DNA of 43,807 bases, from positions 1 through 43,807 of the forward strand of contig CASEQD010000010.1 in NCBI GenBank assembly GCA_949289935.1. Reading direction: 5' to 3'. Below the pieces are notes generated by a model, which saw nothing but the letters and a program-made list of their open reading frames with translations, did no database searches and had not been told where the DNA came from. Both the position numbers and the translations under genes were made by a program. The DNA is from an uncultured Pseudomonadota bacterium (GTDB taxonomy: Bacteria > Pseudomonadota > Alphaproteobacteria > RF32 > CAG-239). Shown in pieces: positions 25,388 to 33,611 of this stretch (positions within the stretch are counted from its first letter, which is position 1; each line of letters begins with the position of its first letter).

Positions 25388-27037
25388 ATGTTTGAAAGAA
25401 GCGTTAAGAATCTGAAGTCCTGGAAAAAGCTGGAAAGCCATTATAAGCATTTCAAAAAAACGGAAATGAAAGATTTGTTTGATAAAGATGCTGACCGAGC
25501 CGCAAAATTTACATTGTCTCTGGATGATGCGCTTTGGGTCGATTTTTCCAAAAACAGGGTTTCGGAAAAAACGATGACTCTTTTGATGAATTTGGCCAGA
25601 GAATGCCGGTTGGAAAATAAAATCAAATCCATGTTCCGGGGCGATAAAATCAATATTACCGAAAATCGTGCGGTTTTGCATACGGCATTGCGCAATCGGG
25701 AAAACAAACCGGTTATGGTTGACGGAAAGGATGTTATGCCGGAGATTAATGCTGTTTTTGCCAAAATGCGCAAGTTTTCGGAAGATGTGCGTTATGGTAA
25801 TTTCAAGGGACATACGGGCAAAAAACTTACCAATATCGTCAATATCGGAATCGGCGGTTCCGATTTAGGGCCGGTGATGGTTTCGGAAGCCTTGAAAAAA
25901 TATTGGATGAAGGGAATTAACTGTTATTTTATTTCAAATATAGACGGAACGGCTTGCGCCGAAGTTTTGGACAAACTTGATCCGGAAACGACGCTGTTTA
26001 TTGTGGCGTCGAAAACGTTTACGACAATAGAAACGCTGACCAATGCCCGAACCTGTCGCAAGTGGCTGGCGGATGCTTTGGGCGAGCCGGCCGTGGCCAA
26101 ACATTTTGTTGCCTTGTCGACCAATGTTGAAAAAGTCAGGGAGTTTGGAATTAATCCGGAAAATATGTTTGAATTTTGGGATTTTGTCGGCGGACGCTAT
26201 TCCGTGTGGTCGGTAATCGGATTATCGGTGGCCATTGCCGTCGGAATGGATAATTTTGAAAAAATGCTGGACGGCGCTTATGCCATGGATAAGCATTTTC
26301 AGGAGATGCCGTTGGAAAGCAATATTCCCGTTGTTTTGGCCATGATCGGCATTTGGTATAATAATTTTGCCGGATTACACAGATATGCCGTTATTCCGTA
26401 TGATCAGTATTTGAAATATCTTCCGGCTTATTTGCAGCAGATGGATATGGAATCAAACGGAAAATCGGTTGACGTGAACGGTGCTTTTGTCCGTTATGCA
26501 ACGGCTCCGGTATTGTTCGGCGGTGCCGGAACAGACGTACAGCATTCTTTTTTTCAGCTTATTCATCAGGGGACGGAGGCTGTTCCCTGCGATTTTATCA
26601 TTCCGGCGATATCTCATAATGAAATCGGAGATCATCATGAGATTTTGCTGGCCAATGTTTTGGCTCAGGGTGAAGCCCTGATGCGCGGCAAAACGGAAAA
26701 AGAAGCTGCCGAAGAATTGAAAAAATCAGGAAAAACAAAGGAAGAAATCAGCTTTTTGAAAAGGTTTAAAAGTTTTTCGGGAAACAGACCTTCCAATTTT
26801 ATTCTGCTGAAAAAAATTGATCCTTATTCTCTCGGGGCATTGATTGCCATGTATGAACACAAGGTTTTTGTTCAGGGGATTATATGGAATATTGATTCTT
26901 TTGATCAGATGGGCGTGGAACTCGGAAAACAAATGGCGCTGAATATTTTGCCGGAACTTCAGAACAATGTTTATGATTTGAAACATGACAGTTCGACCAA
27001 TCAGTTGATTAAACTTATCCGCCGGATGAGAAAGTAA
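25388..27037 (+). CDS. pgi: Glucose-6-phosphate isomerase
   Basis: Pgi interconverts glucose 6-phosphate and fructose 6-phosphate. The 549 residues are standard. Signatures are IVNIGIGGSDLGPVMVSEAL, SKTFTTIETLTNA, FVGGRYSVWSVIGL, DVQHSFFQLIHQGTE with the catalytic His, and the C-terminal lysine region (KHDSSTNQLIKLIRRMRK). AAAGGAG precedes the ATG. It starts 6 nt after the M16 gene and ends 4 nt before mutL, so all are probably read on one transcript although functionally unrelated. Confidence 0.98.
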   Translation: MFERSVKNLKSWKKLESHYKHFKKTEMKDLFDKDADRAAKFTLSLDDALWVDFSKNRVSEKTMTLLMNLARECRLENKIKSMFRGDKINITENRAVLHTALRNRENKPVMVDGKDVMPEINAVFAKMRKFSEDVRYGNFKGHTGKKLTNIVNIGIGGSDLGPVMVSEALKKYWMKGINCYFISNIDGTACAEVLDKLDPETTLFIVASKTFTTIETLTNARTCRKWLADALGEPAVAKHFVALSTNVEKVREFGINPENMFEFWDFVGGRYSVWSVIGLSVAIAVGMDNFEKMLDGAYAMDKHFQEMPLESNIPVVLAMIGIWYNNFAGLHRYAVIPYDQYLKYLPAYLQQMDMESNGKSVDVNGAFVRYATAPVLFGGAGTDVQHSFFQLIHQGTEAVPCDFIIPAISHNEIGDHHEILLANVLAQGEALMRGKTEKEAAEELKKSGKTKEEISFLKRFKSFSGNRPSNFILLKKIDPYSLGALIAMYEHKVFVQGIIWNIDSFDQMGVELGKQMALNILPELQNNVYDLKHDSSTNQLIKLIRRMRK

Positions 27038-27041
27038 GCGC

Positions 27042-28874
27042 ATGCCTATCAGAATTCTGCCGTCTACACTGGTTGATCAGATTGCTGCCGGAGAGGTGAT
27101 TGAACGTCCGTCGTCAGTGGTGAAGGAACTTGTTGAAAATGCAATAGATGCCGGAGCGTCGTCTATTGAAGTAACTTTGACTGACGGCGGAAAAAGTCTG
27201 ATAACGGTTGTCGACAACGGAAAAGGCATGTCTCCGGATGAGCTCGCTCTGGCGGTGGAAAGGCATGCTACCTCCAAACTTCCCGATGATGATTTGTTTA
27301 ACATCAGTTTTTTGGGATTCAGAGGAGAAGCCCTGCCATCAATTGCTTCTGTTTCTCGTCTGTCTATTACTTCCCGAGCCAGAGGTGCGGATACGGCTTG
27401 GAAGATTGATGTAAACGGCGGTGAGAAAAACAGTCCGGTTCCGGCAGCATATCCGCAGGGAACGAGGATAGAGGTGCGTGATTTGTTTTATGCCACACCG
27501 GCCCGGCTTAAGTTTTTGAAGAGTTCTCAATCAGAAAGCGCTCAATGTTTTGATATGATGAACCGTTTGGCAATGGCTAATCCTCATGTCTCTTTTTATC
27601 TTACAGTTGACGGCAGGCGGAAAATGGCGTTGAATGCCTGCCAGGGAGAGCTTTTTGATGCAAGGCTGCAGCGTTTGGCCGAAGTTATGGGACGCGATTT
27701 TGGTGAAAATTCTCTGCCGGTTGATGCAAGCAAGGATAATTTGCGTATCAGCGGTTTTATTTCCCTACCGACTCTGAACAAGGCCAACTCTCTTAATCAA
27801 TATTTATTTGTTAACAGCCGCCCGGTGAGGGATAAGTTGCTGTTGGGGGCGATTAAAGGGGCATATCAGGATGTTTTGGCTTCAAATCGTTATCCTTTGT
27901 GTGCTTTGTTTTTTGATATAGATCCGGCGTATGTGGATGTAAATGTTCATCCGACCAAGGCAGAGGTGCGTTTTTATGATAATGCTCTGGTGCGGGGGTT
28001 GCTAGTCAGCGCTGTTCGTTATGCTTTAAACAGCGGGGCAAACCGCTCGGCAGAAGTTGTCGATATTTCTGAATTTAATCATGAAAATCATCTTATTAGC
28101 AATCTTTCTTCAAGTAACACACAAACTTTTTTAGAGGAAAAGAGTTCTTCACTGAGGCCTTCTTTGTCGCCGCATCTATCTTACGGTTCATCCCGCCGGC
28201 AAGCGGCACTTCCGGAACTTGAACGCGCTTATTCGGTAAAAGTTAATGAAGTTTCTTCTTTGGCGGCGGCAGCGGATGACAGTGTCGAGAATGTGGGGTA
28301 TCTGGGGTTGGCAAAAGCTCAGTTTCATGATACGTATATCATTTCACAAACGGAAAGCAGTATCATAATTGTTGATCAGCATGCCGCTCATGAGCGAATT
28401 GTTATGGAAAAGCTGAAACAAAGTTTGATGAATTCCAGCCGGGTTGCCATGCAGATGATGTTGATTCCTGAAATTGTTGAACTTCCGACGGGTGATAAAT
28501 TGCGTTTGCTTGAAGCAGCCGAGGAATTGAAAAAATTGGGACTGACGATTGAAGAATTTGGGCCGTCAGCCGTTATTGTGAGAGAAATACCGGCTCTTTT
28601 GGGCGATTGTAATGTAAAAAAAATGGTGCAGGATATTGCTGAAGAAATGTCAGAATGGGGTAAAGAATATTCCCTGAGCGAAAAATTGCATTTGATTTGT
28701 GCAACAATTGCCTGCCATGGTTCTGTCAGAGCAGGGAGGCGTTTGACGATTGAAGAGATGAACAGTCTTCTCAGAGAAATGGAGAAAACAGAGCATTCAG
28801 GACAATGCAACCACGGGCGTCCGACTTATGTGGAAATGAAACTCAGCCAGATAGCCAAACTTTTTGAACGATAA
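27042..28874 (+). CDS. mutL: DNA mismatch repair protein MutL
   Basis: MutL couples mismatch recognition by MutS to downstream steps. The 610-residue protein has the GHKL ATPase domain (ELVENAIDAGASSIEV, VVDNGKGM, FLGFRGEALPSIASV), the transducer domain with VDVNVHPTKAEVRF, a Ser-rich linker (about residues 345-420), and a C-terminal dimerisation domain. The latter begins with DQHAAHERIVME at about residue 445, the metal-binding DQHAxxExxxxE motif of MutL endonucleases, so this MutL should nick DNA itself. It starts 4 nt after pgi; no terminator is seen after it. Confidence 0.97.
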   Translation: MPIRILPSTLVDQIAAGEVIERPSSVVKELVENAIDAGASSIEVTLTDGGKSLITVVDNGKGMSPDELALAVERHATSKLPDDDLFNISFLGFRGEALPSIASVSRLSITSRARGADTAWKIDVNGGEKNSPVPAAYPQGTRIEVRDLFYATPARLKFLKSSQSESAQCFDMMNRLAMANPHVSFYLTVDGRRKMALNACQGELFDARLQRLAEVMGRDFGENSLPVDASKDNLRISGFISLPTLNKANSLNQYLFVNSRPVRDKLLLGAIKGAYQDVLASNRYPLCALFFDIDPAYVDVNVHPTKAEVRFYDNALVRGLLVSAVRYALNSGANRSAEVVDISEFNHENHLISNLSSSNTQTFLEEKSSSLRPSLSPHLSYGSSRRQAALPELERAYSVKVNEVSSLAAAADDSVENVGYLGLAKAQFHDTYIISQTESSIIIVDQHAAHERIVMEKLKQSLMNSSRVAMQMMLIPEIVELPTGDKLRLLEAAEELKKLGLTIEEFGPSAVIVREIPALLGDCNVKKMVQDIAEEMSEWGKEYSLSEKLHLICATIACHGSVRAGRRLTIEEMNSLLREMEKTEHSGQCNHGRPTYVEMKLSQIAKLFER

Positions 28875-28926
28875 TGAATGTAATGTTGTGTTTGTTGCCG
28901 GAGTAAAAAATAATTTTTATTTTTTC

Positions 28927-29116
28927 TTGCTATTTGTTTTATTTTCCGTACTATATGAAGACAGAGCGGTTAGAAATTTGCGATGAGGTGATTTTGTGAA
29001 CGGACGGGTTGTTTTTTGTCCGGCAGAAAGTTGTTTGGAGTCCGATAATCGTTCTTGTCTTAATGCAACACGTTAAGATGTTTGTTTTAAAATTTGTTAT
29101 ATAAGGATTTTATAAA
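28927..29116 (+). promoter_or_regulatory. Promoter and long leader of the cold-shock gene
   Basis: TTGCTA at 28927-28932, an 18-nt spacer and CTATAT at 28951-28956 form a promoter about 160 nt before the ATG. The leader holds two hairpins: CGGAC/GTCCG (29001-29022) and TCTTAA/TTAAGA (29058-29078). Long structured leaders are common in cspA-type genes and can sense temperature; that role is inferred here. Confidence 0.45.
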
Positions 29117-29320
29117 ATGGAAACAGGGACGGTTAAGTGGTTTAACCATAGAAAAGGTTATGGCTTTATTCAGCCGGATAACGGCGGGGCTGATGTTTTT
29201 GTTCATATTACGGCGGTACAACAATCAGGGCTGAAAAGTCTGAGCGAGAATTCCCGTGTTTCTTATGAGCTGGTTACAGAAAGGGGAAAGCCTGCGGCCG
29301 GGAATCTTAAGTTGCTCTGA
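29117..29320 (+). CDS. Cold-shock domain protein (CspA family)
   Basis: A 67-residue single cold-shock domain that binds single-stranded RNA or DNA. RNP1 is KGYGFIQ and RNP2 is DVFVHIT; the start GTVKWFNHRKGYGF matches the family almost exactly. The third beta region (KSLSENSRVSYELVTERGKPAAGNLKLL) completes the fold. AAGGA lies 10 nt before the ATG. A long leader precedes it and a terminator follows. Whether it is cold-induced or constitutive cannot be told. Confidence 0.96.
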   Translation: METGTVKWFNHRKGYGFIQPDNGGADVFVHITAVQQSGLKSLSENSRVSYELVTERGKPAAGNLKLL

Positions 29321-29341
29321 GTTTTGATACAGATGTGTTTG

Positions 29342-29386
29342 AAATATCCTGACAAAGAAAAGATATGACAGTCAGGATATTTTTTT
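29342..29386 (+). terminator. Terminator of the cold-shock gene
   Basis: AAATATCCTGAC (29342-29353) pairs with GTCAGGATATTT (29371-29382), followed by T to 29386. Confidence 0.9.
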
Positions 29387-29397
29387 GAAGAGGCGGT

Positions 29398-29994
29398 ATG
29401 TTTAATCGGAAAATAAACCGGGAGGCTTATCTTGGCGATCCTTTTGATACGGCGACGAACGTGTTGCTGGGCGCTTATTTGTGCCGTCGTTTGGATGATG
29501 GCGAAGTGCTGGCCGGAAAAATTACGGAGCTTGAAGTTTATATCGGCGCGGAAGATAAAGCCTGTCATGCTTATTTAAACAAAAAAACAAAACGAAATGC
29601 GGCCATGTTTGAAATCGGCGGCACGGCTTATGTCTTTTTTGTTTATGGCATGTATAATCAGTTTAATGTCGTGATTGGCGGCGCCGGAACGGCAAACGCC
29701 GTTCTTATCCGGAGTTTGGAACCTGTTTGCGGCATCGAACGTATGAAAATTTTTCGAAAATGTGATAATCTTTATAACCTGACCACCGGTCCCGGAAAAC
29801 TTTGTCAGGCATTGAATATCGACCGCAGTTTAAATGGTGCGGATTTGTCTGGTGAAACGATCTGGCTGTCTCCGGGAAGCGGAAATTGCAGTTATAATGC
29901 CGTTCCGAGAGTTGGAATCGATTATGCTGAAGAGTATAAGGATAAACCATGGCGTTTTTATGAGAAGGGAAGTCGTTTTATCAGCAAAAAATAA
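29398..29994 (+). CDS. mpg: DNA-3-methyladenine glycosylase (AAG/MPG family)
   Basis: This base-excision enzyme removes alkylated purines such as 3-methyladenine. The 198-residue length and the core blocks fit: ITELEVYIGAEDKACHA, with the water-activating Glu in the E-x-Y stretch, then AMFEIGGTAYVFFVYGMYNQFNVV, and LTTGPGKLCQALNID. The usual EAY is EVY here, a mild change. GAGGCGGT precedes the ATG. It lies 12 nt after the cold-shock terminator, so its promoter is either weak read-through or inside the upstream gene. Confidence 0.94.
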   Translation: MFNRKINREAYLGDPFDTATNVLLGAYLCRRLDDGEVLAGKITELEVYIGAEDKACHAYLNKKTKRNAAMFEIGGTAYVFFVYGMYNQFNVVIGGAGTANAVLIRSLEPVCGIERMKIFRKCDNLYNLTTGPGKLCQALNIDRSLNGADLSGETIWLSPGSGNCSYNAVPRVGIDYAEEYKDKPWRFYEKGSRFISKK

Positions 29995-29995
29995 A

Positions 29996-30023
29996 TTGAC
30001 TTTTTGTCAAAATTTGTTAGCCT
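29996..30023 (+). promoter_or_regulatory. Promoter for the gene at 30068
   Basis: TTGACT at 29996-30001, a 16-nt spacer and TAGCCT at 30018-30023, 44 nt before the ATG. Confidence 0.5.
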
Positions 30024-30067
30024 GTCAGATGTTAAGTTATTTTTTTGTTAATTAAAATATTTATATT

Positions 30068-30748
30068 ATGGCAGTTTATTTAACCGTCGGCCGCGTTGCT
30101 CTTAATGAGCCGGCATCTTCTTTTCCGATTTCTCCGGAAGGCGTTGCGGAAACATGTGCTTTGTATCCGTTGTTGGAAAAACAGTCCAAATGTCCTGATG
30201 TGATTTTTTCTTCCGAAGATCCCAGAGCTTTGGCAACTGCGCGAATCGTATCCCGAATGAGTGAGTGTAAAAAGCTTTTTCCAGACAGACGCCTGAATAT
30301 GGAAAATGGTTTGGATAAGCAACAGCAGCGTTCTTTGTACAGAGAAATAGTTTTTCTTGCAAAGGAAAACGGGTGGAAACATGTTCATGTCGTGACATTT
30401 GTGGAAAACATTTCCACCTTGTTGTACCGGGATATCAGAGATATGCCTGATGTTCCTTACAGCCACTGGGTTGTCAGACAGGCTGAAAACTGGGACAATA
30501 TGTTGGGGACAGAGTTGTTTTCGGTTGTGGATGTTCCGCCTCGTCAGAGAGCTACGGTTTTGCAGCTGGTGGCTCTTAACCGTGATAATCTTCGTCGTCA
30601 GGCTAAGGTTCGTTCCGGAATTTGGGATGATGAAGATTACAAACGGACTTTGAGTTTGGGCTACCGTGTTCTGGAATTGAAGAAGAGGCCGCTGGATTAT
30701 GAAGAAATTGTGAGCGAACTTGTCGGTGATGTGTTGAATGCGTGGTAG
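30068..30748 (+). CDS. Degenerate histidine-phosphatase-like protein
   Basis: A 226-residue soluble protein. The segment PDVIFSSEDPRALATARIVS (residues 44-63) looks like the conserved Ser/Arg region of SixA-type histidine phosphatases (SS-RA-TA). The N-terminal RHG motif expected after the first strand is replaced by TVGRV, and the late catalytic His region reads HVVTFVENISTLL without the expected GH. If the fold assignment is right, it is catalytically dead and may bind a phosphorylated ligand or partner. The C-terminal ~80 residues (REL/RRQAKVRSG) match nothing I know. The leader is A/T-only, without a Shine-Dalgarno. A terminator follows. Confidence 0.75.
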   Translation: MAVYLTVGRVALNEPASSFPISPEGVAETCALYPLLEKQSKCPDVIFSSEDPRALATARIVSRMSECKKLFPDRRLNMENGLDKQQQRSLYREIVFLAKENGWKHVHVVTFVENISTLLYRDIRDMPDVPYSHWVVRQAENWDNMLGTELFSVVDVPPRQRATVLQLVALNRDNLRRQAKVRSGIWDDEDYKRTLSLGYRVLELKKRPLDYEEIVSELVGDVLNAW

Positions 30749-30772
30749 ACGGGTTTGTTGATTTTGAAAAGG

Positions 30773-30797
30773 GCAGGGATTATCCCTGCTTTTTTTG
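30773..30797 (+). terminator. Intrinsic terminator
   Basis: GCAGGGA (30773-30779), loop TTA, TCCCTGC (30783-30789), then a run of T. Confidence 0.9.
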
Positions 30798-30817
30798 TTG
30801 TAAAAAATAAAAAAATC

Positions 30818-30846
30818 TTGACCTTTGAAAAATATTTGAGTAAAAG
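30818..30846 (+). promoter_or_regulatory. Promoter of tRNA-Ser
   Basis: TTGACC at 30818-30823, a 17-nt spacer and TAAAAG at 30841-30846, 17 nt before the tRNA 5' end. Confidence 0.5.
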
Positions 30847-30863
30847 AATTTTTGTTATTTTGC

Positions 30864-30953
30864 GGAGAGATGGCAGAGCGGTTTAATGCAGCGGTCTTGA
30901 AAACCGTCGAGGGTTCGCGCCCTCCGAGAGTTCGAATCTCTCTCTCTCCGCCA
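30864..30953 (+). tRNA. tRNA-Ser(UGA)
   Basis: A 90-nt class II tRNA with encoded CCA: acceptor GGAGAGA/TCTCTCC, anticodon loop CTTGAAA giving UGA, a long variable arm (CGAGGGTTCGCGCCCTC) and T-arm GAGAGTTCGAATCTCTC. The discriminator base is G, as expected for serine. Confidence 0.97.
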
Positions 30954-30958
30954 CTTTC

Positions 30959-30980
30959 AGAGGGCTCAGCCCTCTTTTTT
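30959..30980 (+). terminator. Terminator of tRNA-Ser
   Basis: AGAGGGCT (30959-30966) pairs with AGCCCTCT (30968-30975) around a single base as written, probably opening to a small loop, and a T-run follows. Confidence 0.85.
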
Positions 30981-31060
30981 ATTGTTCGGAGAAATTTGAT
31001 TAAATTTACTTTACGGTAAGCTTTTTGTTGTATATTGTCAGAAAAACGGAGGGGATGCAG

Positions 31061-31804
31061 ATGACGGTTCATTCGGTTTTCTTTTCGGCAACGGGAAATA
31101 CACATAAGAGTGTTGAAGCAATGGCTCTGGCGCTGGACAGCAAGTTTGCGGTGCATGATGTTACCGTTAATCTTCATCCGGAAGAGGTTTGTTTTGATGA
31201 AAAGGATTTTGTGCTTTTCGGCGCTCCGGTCTATTGCGGCAGAATTCCGAAAATTGTCCGGGAACGTTTTTGTCGTTTTAAGGGAAAAAAGACACCCTGT
31301 GTCGTCGTTGTGACTTTCGGCAACCGCGCTTTTGATGATGCTCTTTTAGAATTGGCTGATTTGGTTGAAGAACAGGGGTTTGTTGTTGTCGGCGCTGCGG
31401 CTTTGGTCGGTCGTCACACTTACGGAAGAATACAAACGGGGCGTCCAGATGAAACAGATCTGGCTGCGGATAAGGATTTTGTTTTAAGAGCTGTTTTGCA
31501 AAAGGACAGTATTCTTGAAAAGATTCCCGGAAACCGGCCTTATCGCGACGGTGGAAACGGTGGAAATTTTCGTCCGTTGACTTCTGAAGCTTGTTTTGAC
31601 TGCGGTTTGTGCGCCAAGTTTTGTCCGGTACAGGCTATAGGCGCCGATTTTCGCTCCATTAATGATGACTGTTTGTCCTGTTTTCGTTGTATTCGTATTT
31701 GTCCGGTCGGGGCAAAAAACATGAATACGGCGGAGTATGAAAATTTTGCGGAAAAATTTTCTCTGAAATTAAGCCAACGTAAGGAAAATCAATATTTTTT
31801 GTAA
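31061..31804 (+). CDS. Flavodoxin-like / 4Fe-4S ferredoxin fusion (EFR1-type)
   Basis: A 247-residue cytosolic electron-transfer protein. The N-terminal flavodoxin-like domain has the FMN phosphate loop FSATGNTHKSVEAM near residues 7-20 and the second loop GAPVYCGRIP. The C-terminal domain has two 4Fe-4S motifs: CFDCGLCAKFCP starting at residue 178 and CLSCFRCIRICP about 25 residues later. This order matches EFR1-family ferredoxins. The GGAGGGG site best fits ATG 31061 (8-nt spacing); ATG 31055 would be too close. The reaction and partner are unknown; no obvious oxidoreductase partner is adjacent. Confidence 0.88.
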   Translation: MTVHSVFFSATGNTHKSVEAMALALDSKFAVHDVTVNLHPEEVCFDEKDFVLFGAPVYCGRIPKIVRERFCRFKGKKTPCVVVVTFGNRAFDDALLELADLVEEQGFVVVGAAALVGRHTYGRIQTGRPDETDLAADKDFVLRAVLQKDSILEKIPGNRPYRDGGNGGNFRPLTSEACFDCGLCAKFCPVQAIGADFRSINDDCLSCFRCIRICPVGAKNMNTAEYENFAEKFSLKLSQRKENQYFL

Positions 31805-31838
31805 AAGCAAAGAAAATGTCTTTATTGTTAATTTTTCC

Positions 31839-31866
31839 TTGAGAAATTTGAAAAAAGTTGTAAACT
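31839..31866 (+). promoter_or_regulatory. Promoter for metG
   Basis: TTGAGA at 31839-31844, a 16-nt spacer and TAAACT at 31861-31866, about 40 nt before the metG start. Confidence 0.45.
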
Positions 31867-31907
31867 GGCGCTGTCTTTGTATCCAAAAAGTTTGGGAGAA
31901 AAACTTC

Positions 31908-33611
31908 ATGTCTAAAATTTTGATTACTTCCGCTTTGCCTTATATTAACGGTGTTCCTCATCTGGGGCATATGGTCGGATGCCTGCTGCCTTCTGATGTT
32001 TATGCCAGATTTATGCGAATGTCGGGACATGATGTTTTGTATATTGCCGGTACGGACGAACATGGAACAACTTCAGAAGTCGGCGCTTTGAAAGAAGGAA
32101 TTTCCGTAGAAGAATATTGCGATAAATATTATGCCCGGCATGTGAAAACCTACGAAGATTTTGAACTTTCGTTTGATTGTTTCGGCAGAACGTCCAGTGA
32201 AGAAAATAAGGAAGTAACCTATCATATTTTTGAAAAACTGGATGAAAACGGTTTTATTGAAGAACGCACGATTAAGCAGGTCTATTCGGTTGATGACGGG
32301 CGTTTTCTGGCAGATCGTTATATTACGGGAACCTGCCCTTATTGCGGCTATGACAAGGCGCGCGGCGATCAATGCGAAAACTGTACCAAGGTTTTGGATC
32401 CGACGGAACTGATAAATCCGAGAAGCACGATATCGGGGTCGGGAAATTTGGAAGTGAGGGAAACCAAACATTTGTTTCTTAATTTGCCGAAAATTGAAAA
32501 ACGTCTTTCCGAATGGGTTGCCTCAAAAGAACCCTATTGGCCGGATGTTGCTTATTCCATAGCCAAAAAGTGGTTGAAAGAGGGATTGCAGGAGAGATGT
32601 ATTACCCGCGATTTGAAATGGGGCTTTCCTGTTAACAAGCCCGGTTATGAGGATAAGGTCTTTTATGTGTGGTTTGATGCGCCTATTGGTTATATCGGCA
32701 TTACCAAGCAATGGGCAGATCAGAAACCGGATGAACGCAACTGGAAAGAGTGGTGGCTGGATGCCAAAGATGTGCGTTATGTTGAGTTTATGGGAAAGGA
32801 CAATGTGCCTTTTCATGCAATTTTCTTTCCGGCGATGCTGTTGGGAACTGGTGAAAACTGGACATTCGTCGATTATTTGAAAGGTATGAGCTACCTGACT
32901 TTTGAAGGCGGAAAGTTTTCAAAATCGGAACACAGGGGAATCTTTGCCGATAAGGCAGTGGAAGAATTTCCTGCCGATTATTGGCGTTATTGGTTGATGA
33001 GCAATGCTCCGGAAGCATCTGATTCCAGCTTTACGTTTGATTCTTTTGCCGGAATGGTTAATAAGGATTTAAATGGCGTGCTCGGAAATTTTGTTTCCCG
33101 GGTTTTGAAAATGACGGCTTCAAAGTTTGGAAAAGAAGTTCCGGCGGGCGGAGAAATGACGCCTTTGGAAAAAGAGCTGGCGGTCAATTTGCAGGAAAAA
33201 GTAAACAATTATTTGAAATATATGGAAAATATGGAAATCCGAAAAGCAATGAACGAACTGCGTTCTATTTGGGTTGACGGAAATAATTATATTTCTGCGG
33301 CAGAGCCATGGACGGTTATCAAGGAAGATCGTGAGCGTGCGGCGGCTATTTTGCGGGTTTGTATAAATTTAATCAGAATTTTTGCCATTTTGAGTGCTCC
33401 GATTATGCCGAAGATTTCTGAAATCATGTTTTCGCGTTTGGGACTTTCTTCTGCGGATATGCCGGGGCTGAAAGGTTTTAACGTTTGTCAGGAACTGCAG
33501 TTTTTGCAGCCCGGACATGGGTTTGAACCCGGAGATCCGTTGTTTGAGCGGATTACACCGGAAAGGCTTGAAGAATTGAAATTAAAATACGGAAGCCAGG
33601 AGCATAAATGA
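31908..33611 (+). CDS. metG: Methionyl-tRNA synthetase
   Basis: MetG charges tRNA-Met. The HIGH equivalent is PHLGH in GVPHLGHMVG (residues ~13-22). The zinc knuckle is CPYC at 143 and CENC at 156. KMSKS appears as KFSKS near residue 336, with GGKFSKSEHRG around it. The 567-residue length means it ends after the anticodon-binding helical domain and lacks the C-terminal tRNA-binding extension of E. coli MetG. ATG 31908 is chosen for GGGAGAAAAAC upstream; the upstream in-frame extension would contain the promoter. It overlaps the next gene by 4 nt. Confidence 0.97.
   Translation: MSKILITSALPYINGVPHLGHMVGCLLPSDVYARFMRMSGHDVLYIAGTDEHGTTSEVGALKEGISVEEYCDKYYARHVKTYEDFELSFDCFGRTSSEENKEVTYHIFEKLDENGFIEERTIKQVYSVDDGRFLADRYITGTCPYCGYDKARGDQCENCTKVLDPTELINPRSTISGSGNLEVRETKHLFLNLPKIEKRLSEWVASKEPYWPDVAYSIAKKWLKEGLQERCITRDLKWGFPVNKPGYEDKVFYVWFDAPIGYIGITKQWADQKPDERNWKEWWLDAKDVRYVEFMGKDNVPFHAIFFPAMLLGTGENWTFVDYLKGMSYLTFEGGKFSKSEHRGIFADKAVEEFPADYWRYWLMSNAPEASDSSFTFDSFAGMVNKDLNGVLGNFVSRVLKMTASKFGKEVPAGGEMTPLEKELAVNLQEKVNNYLKYMENMEIRKAMNELRSIWVDGNNYISAAEPWTVIKEDRERAAAILRVCINLIRIFAILSAPIMPKISEIMFSRLGLSSADMPGLKGFNVCQELQFLQPGHGFEPGDPLFERITPERLEELKLKYGSQEHK

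Noticed and set aside
30080-31177. A 365-codon minus-strand frame opposite the gene at 30068 and tRNA-Ser.
   Set aside because: It runs antisense across a tRNA gene and two terminators, and its composition is that of a shadow frame.
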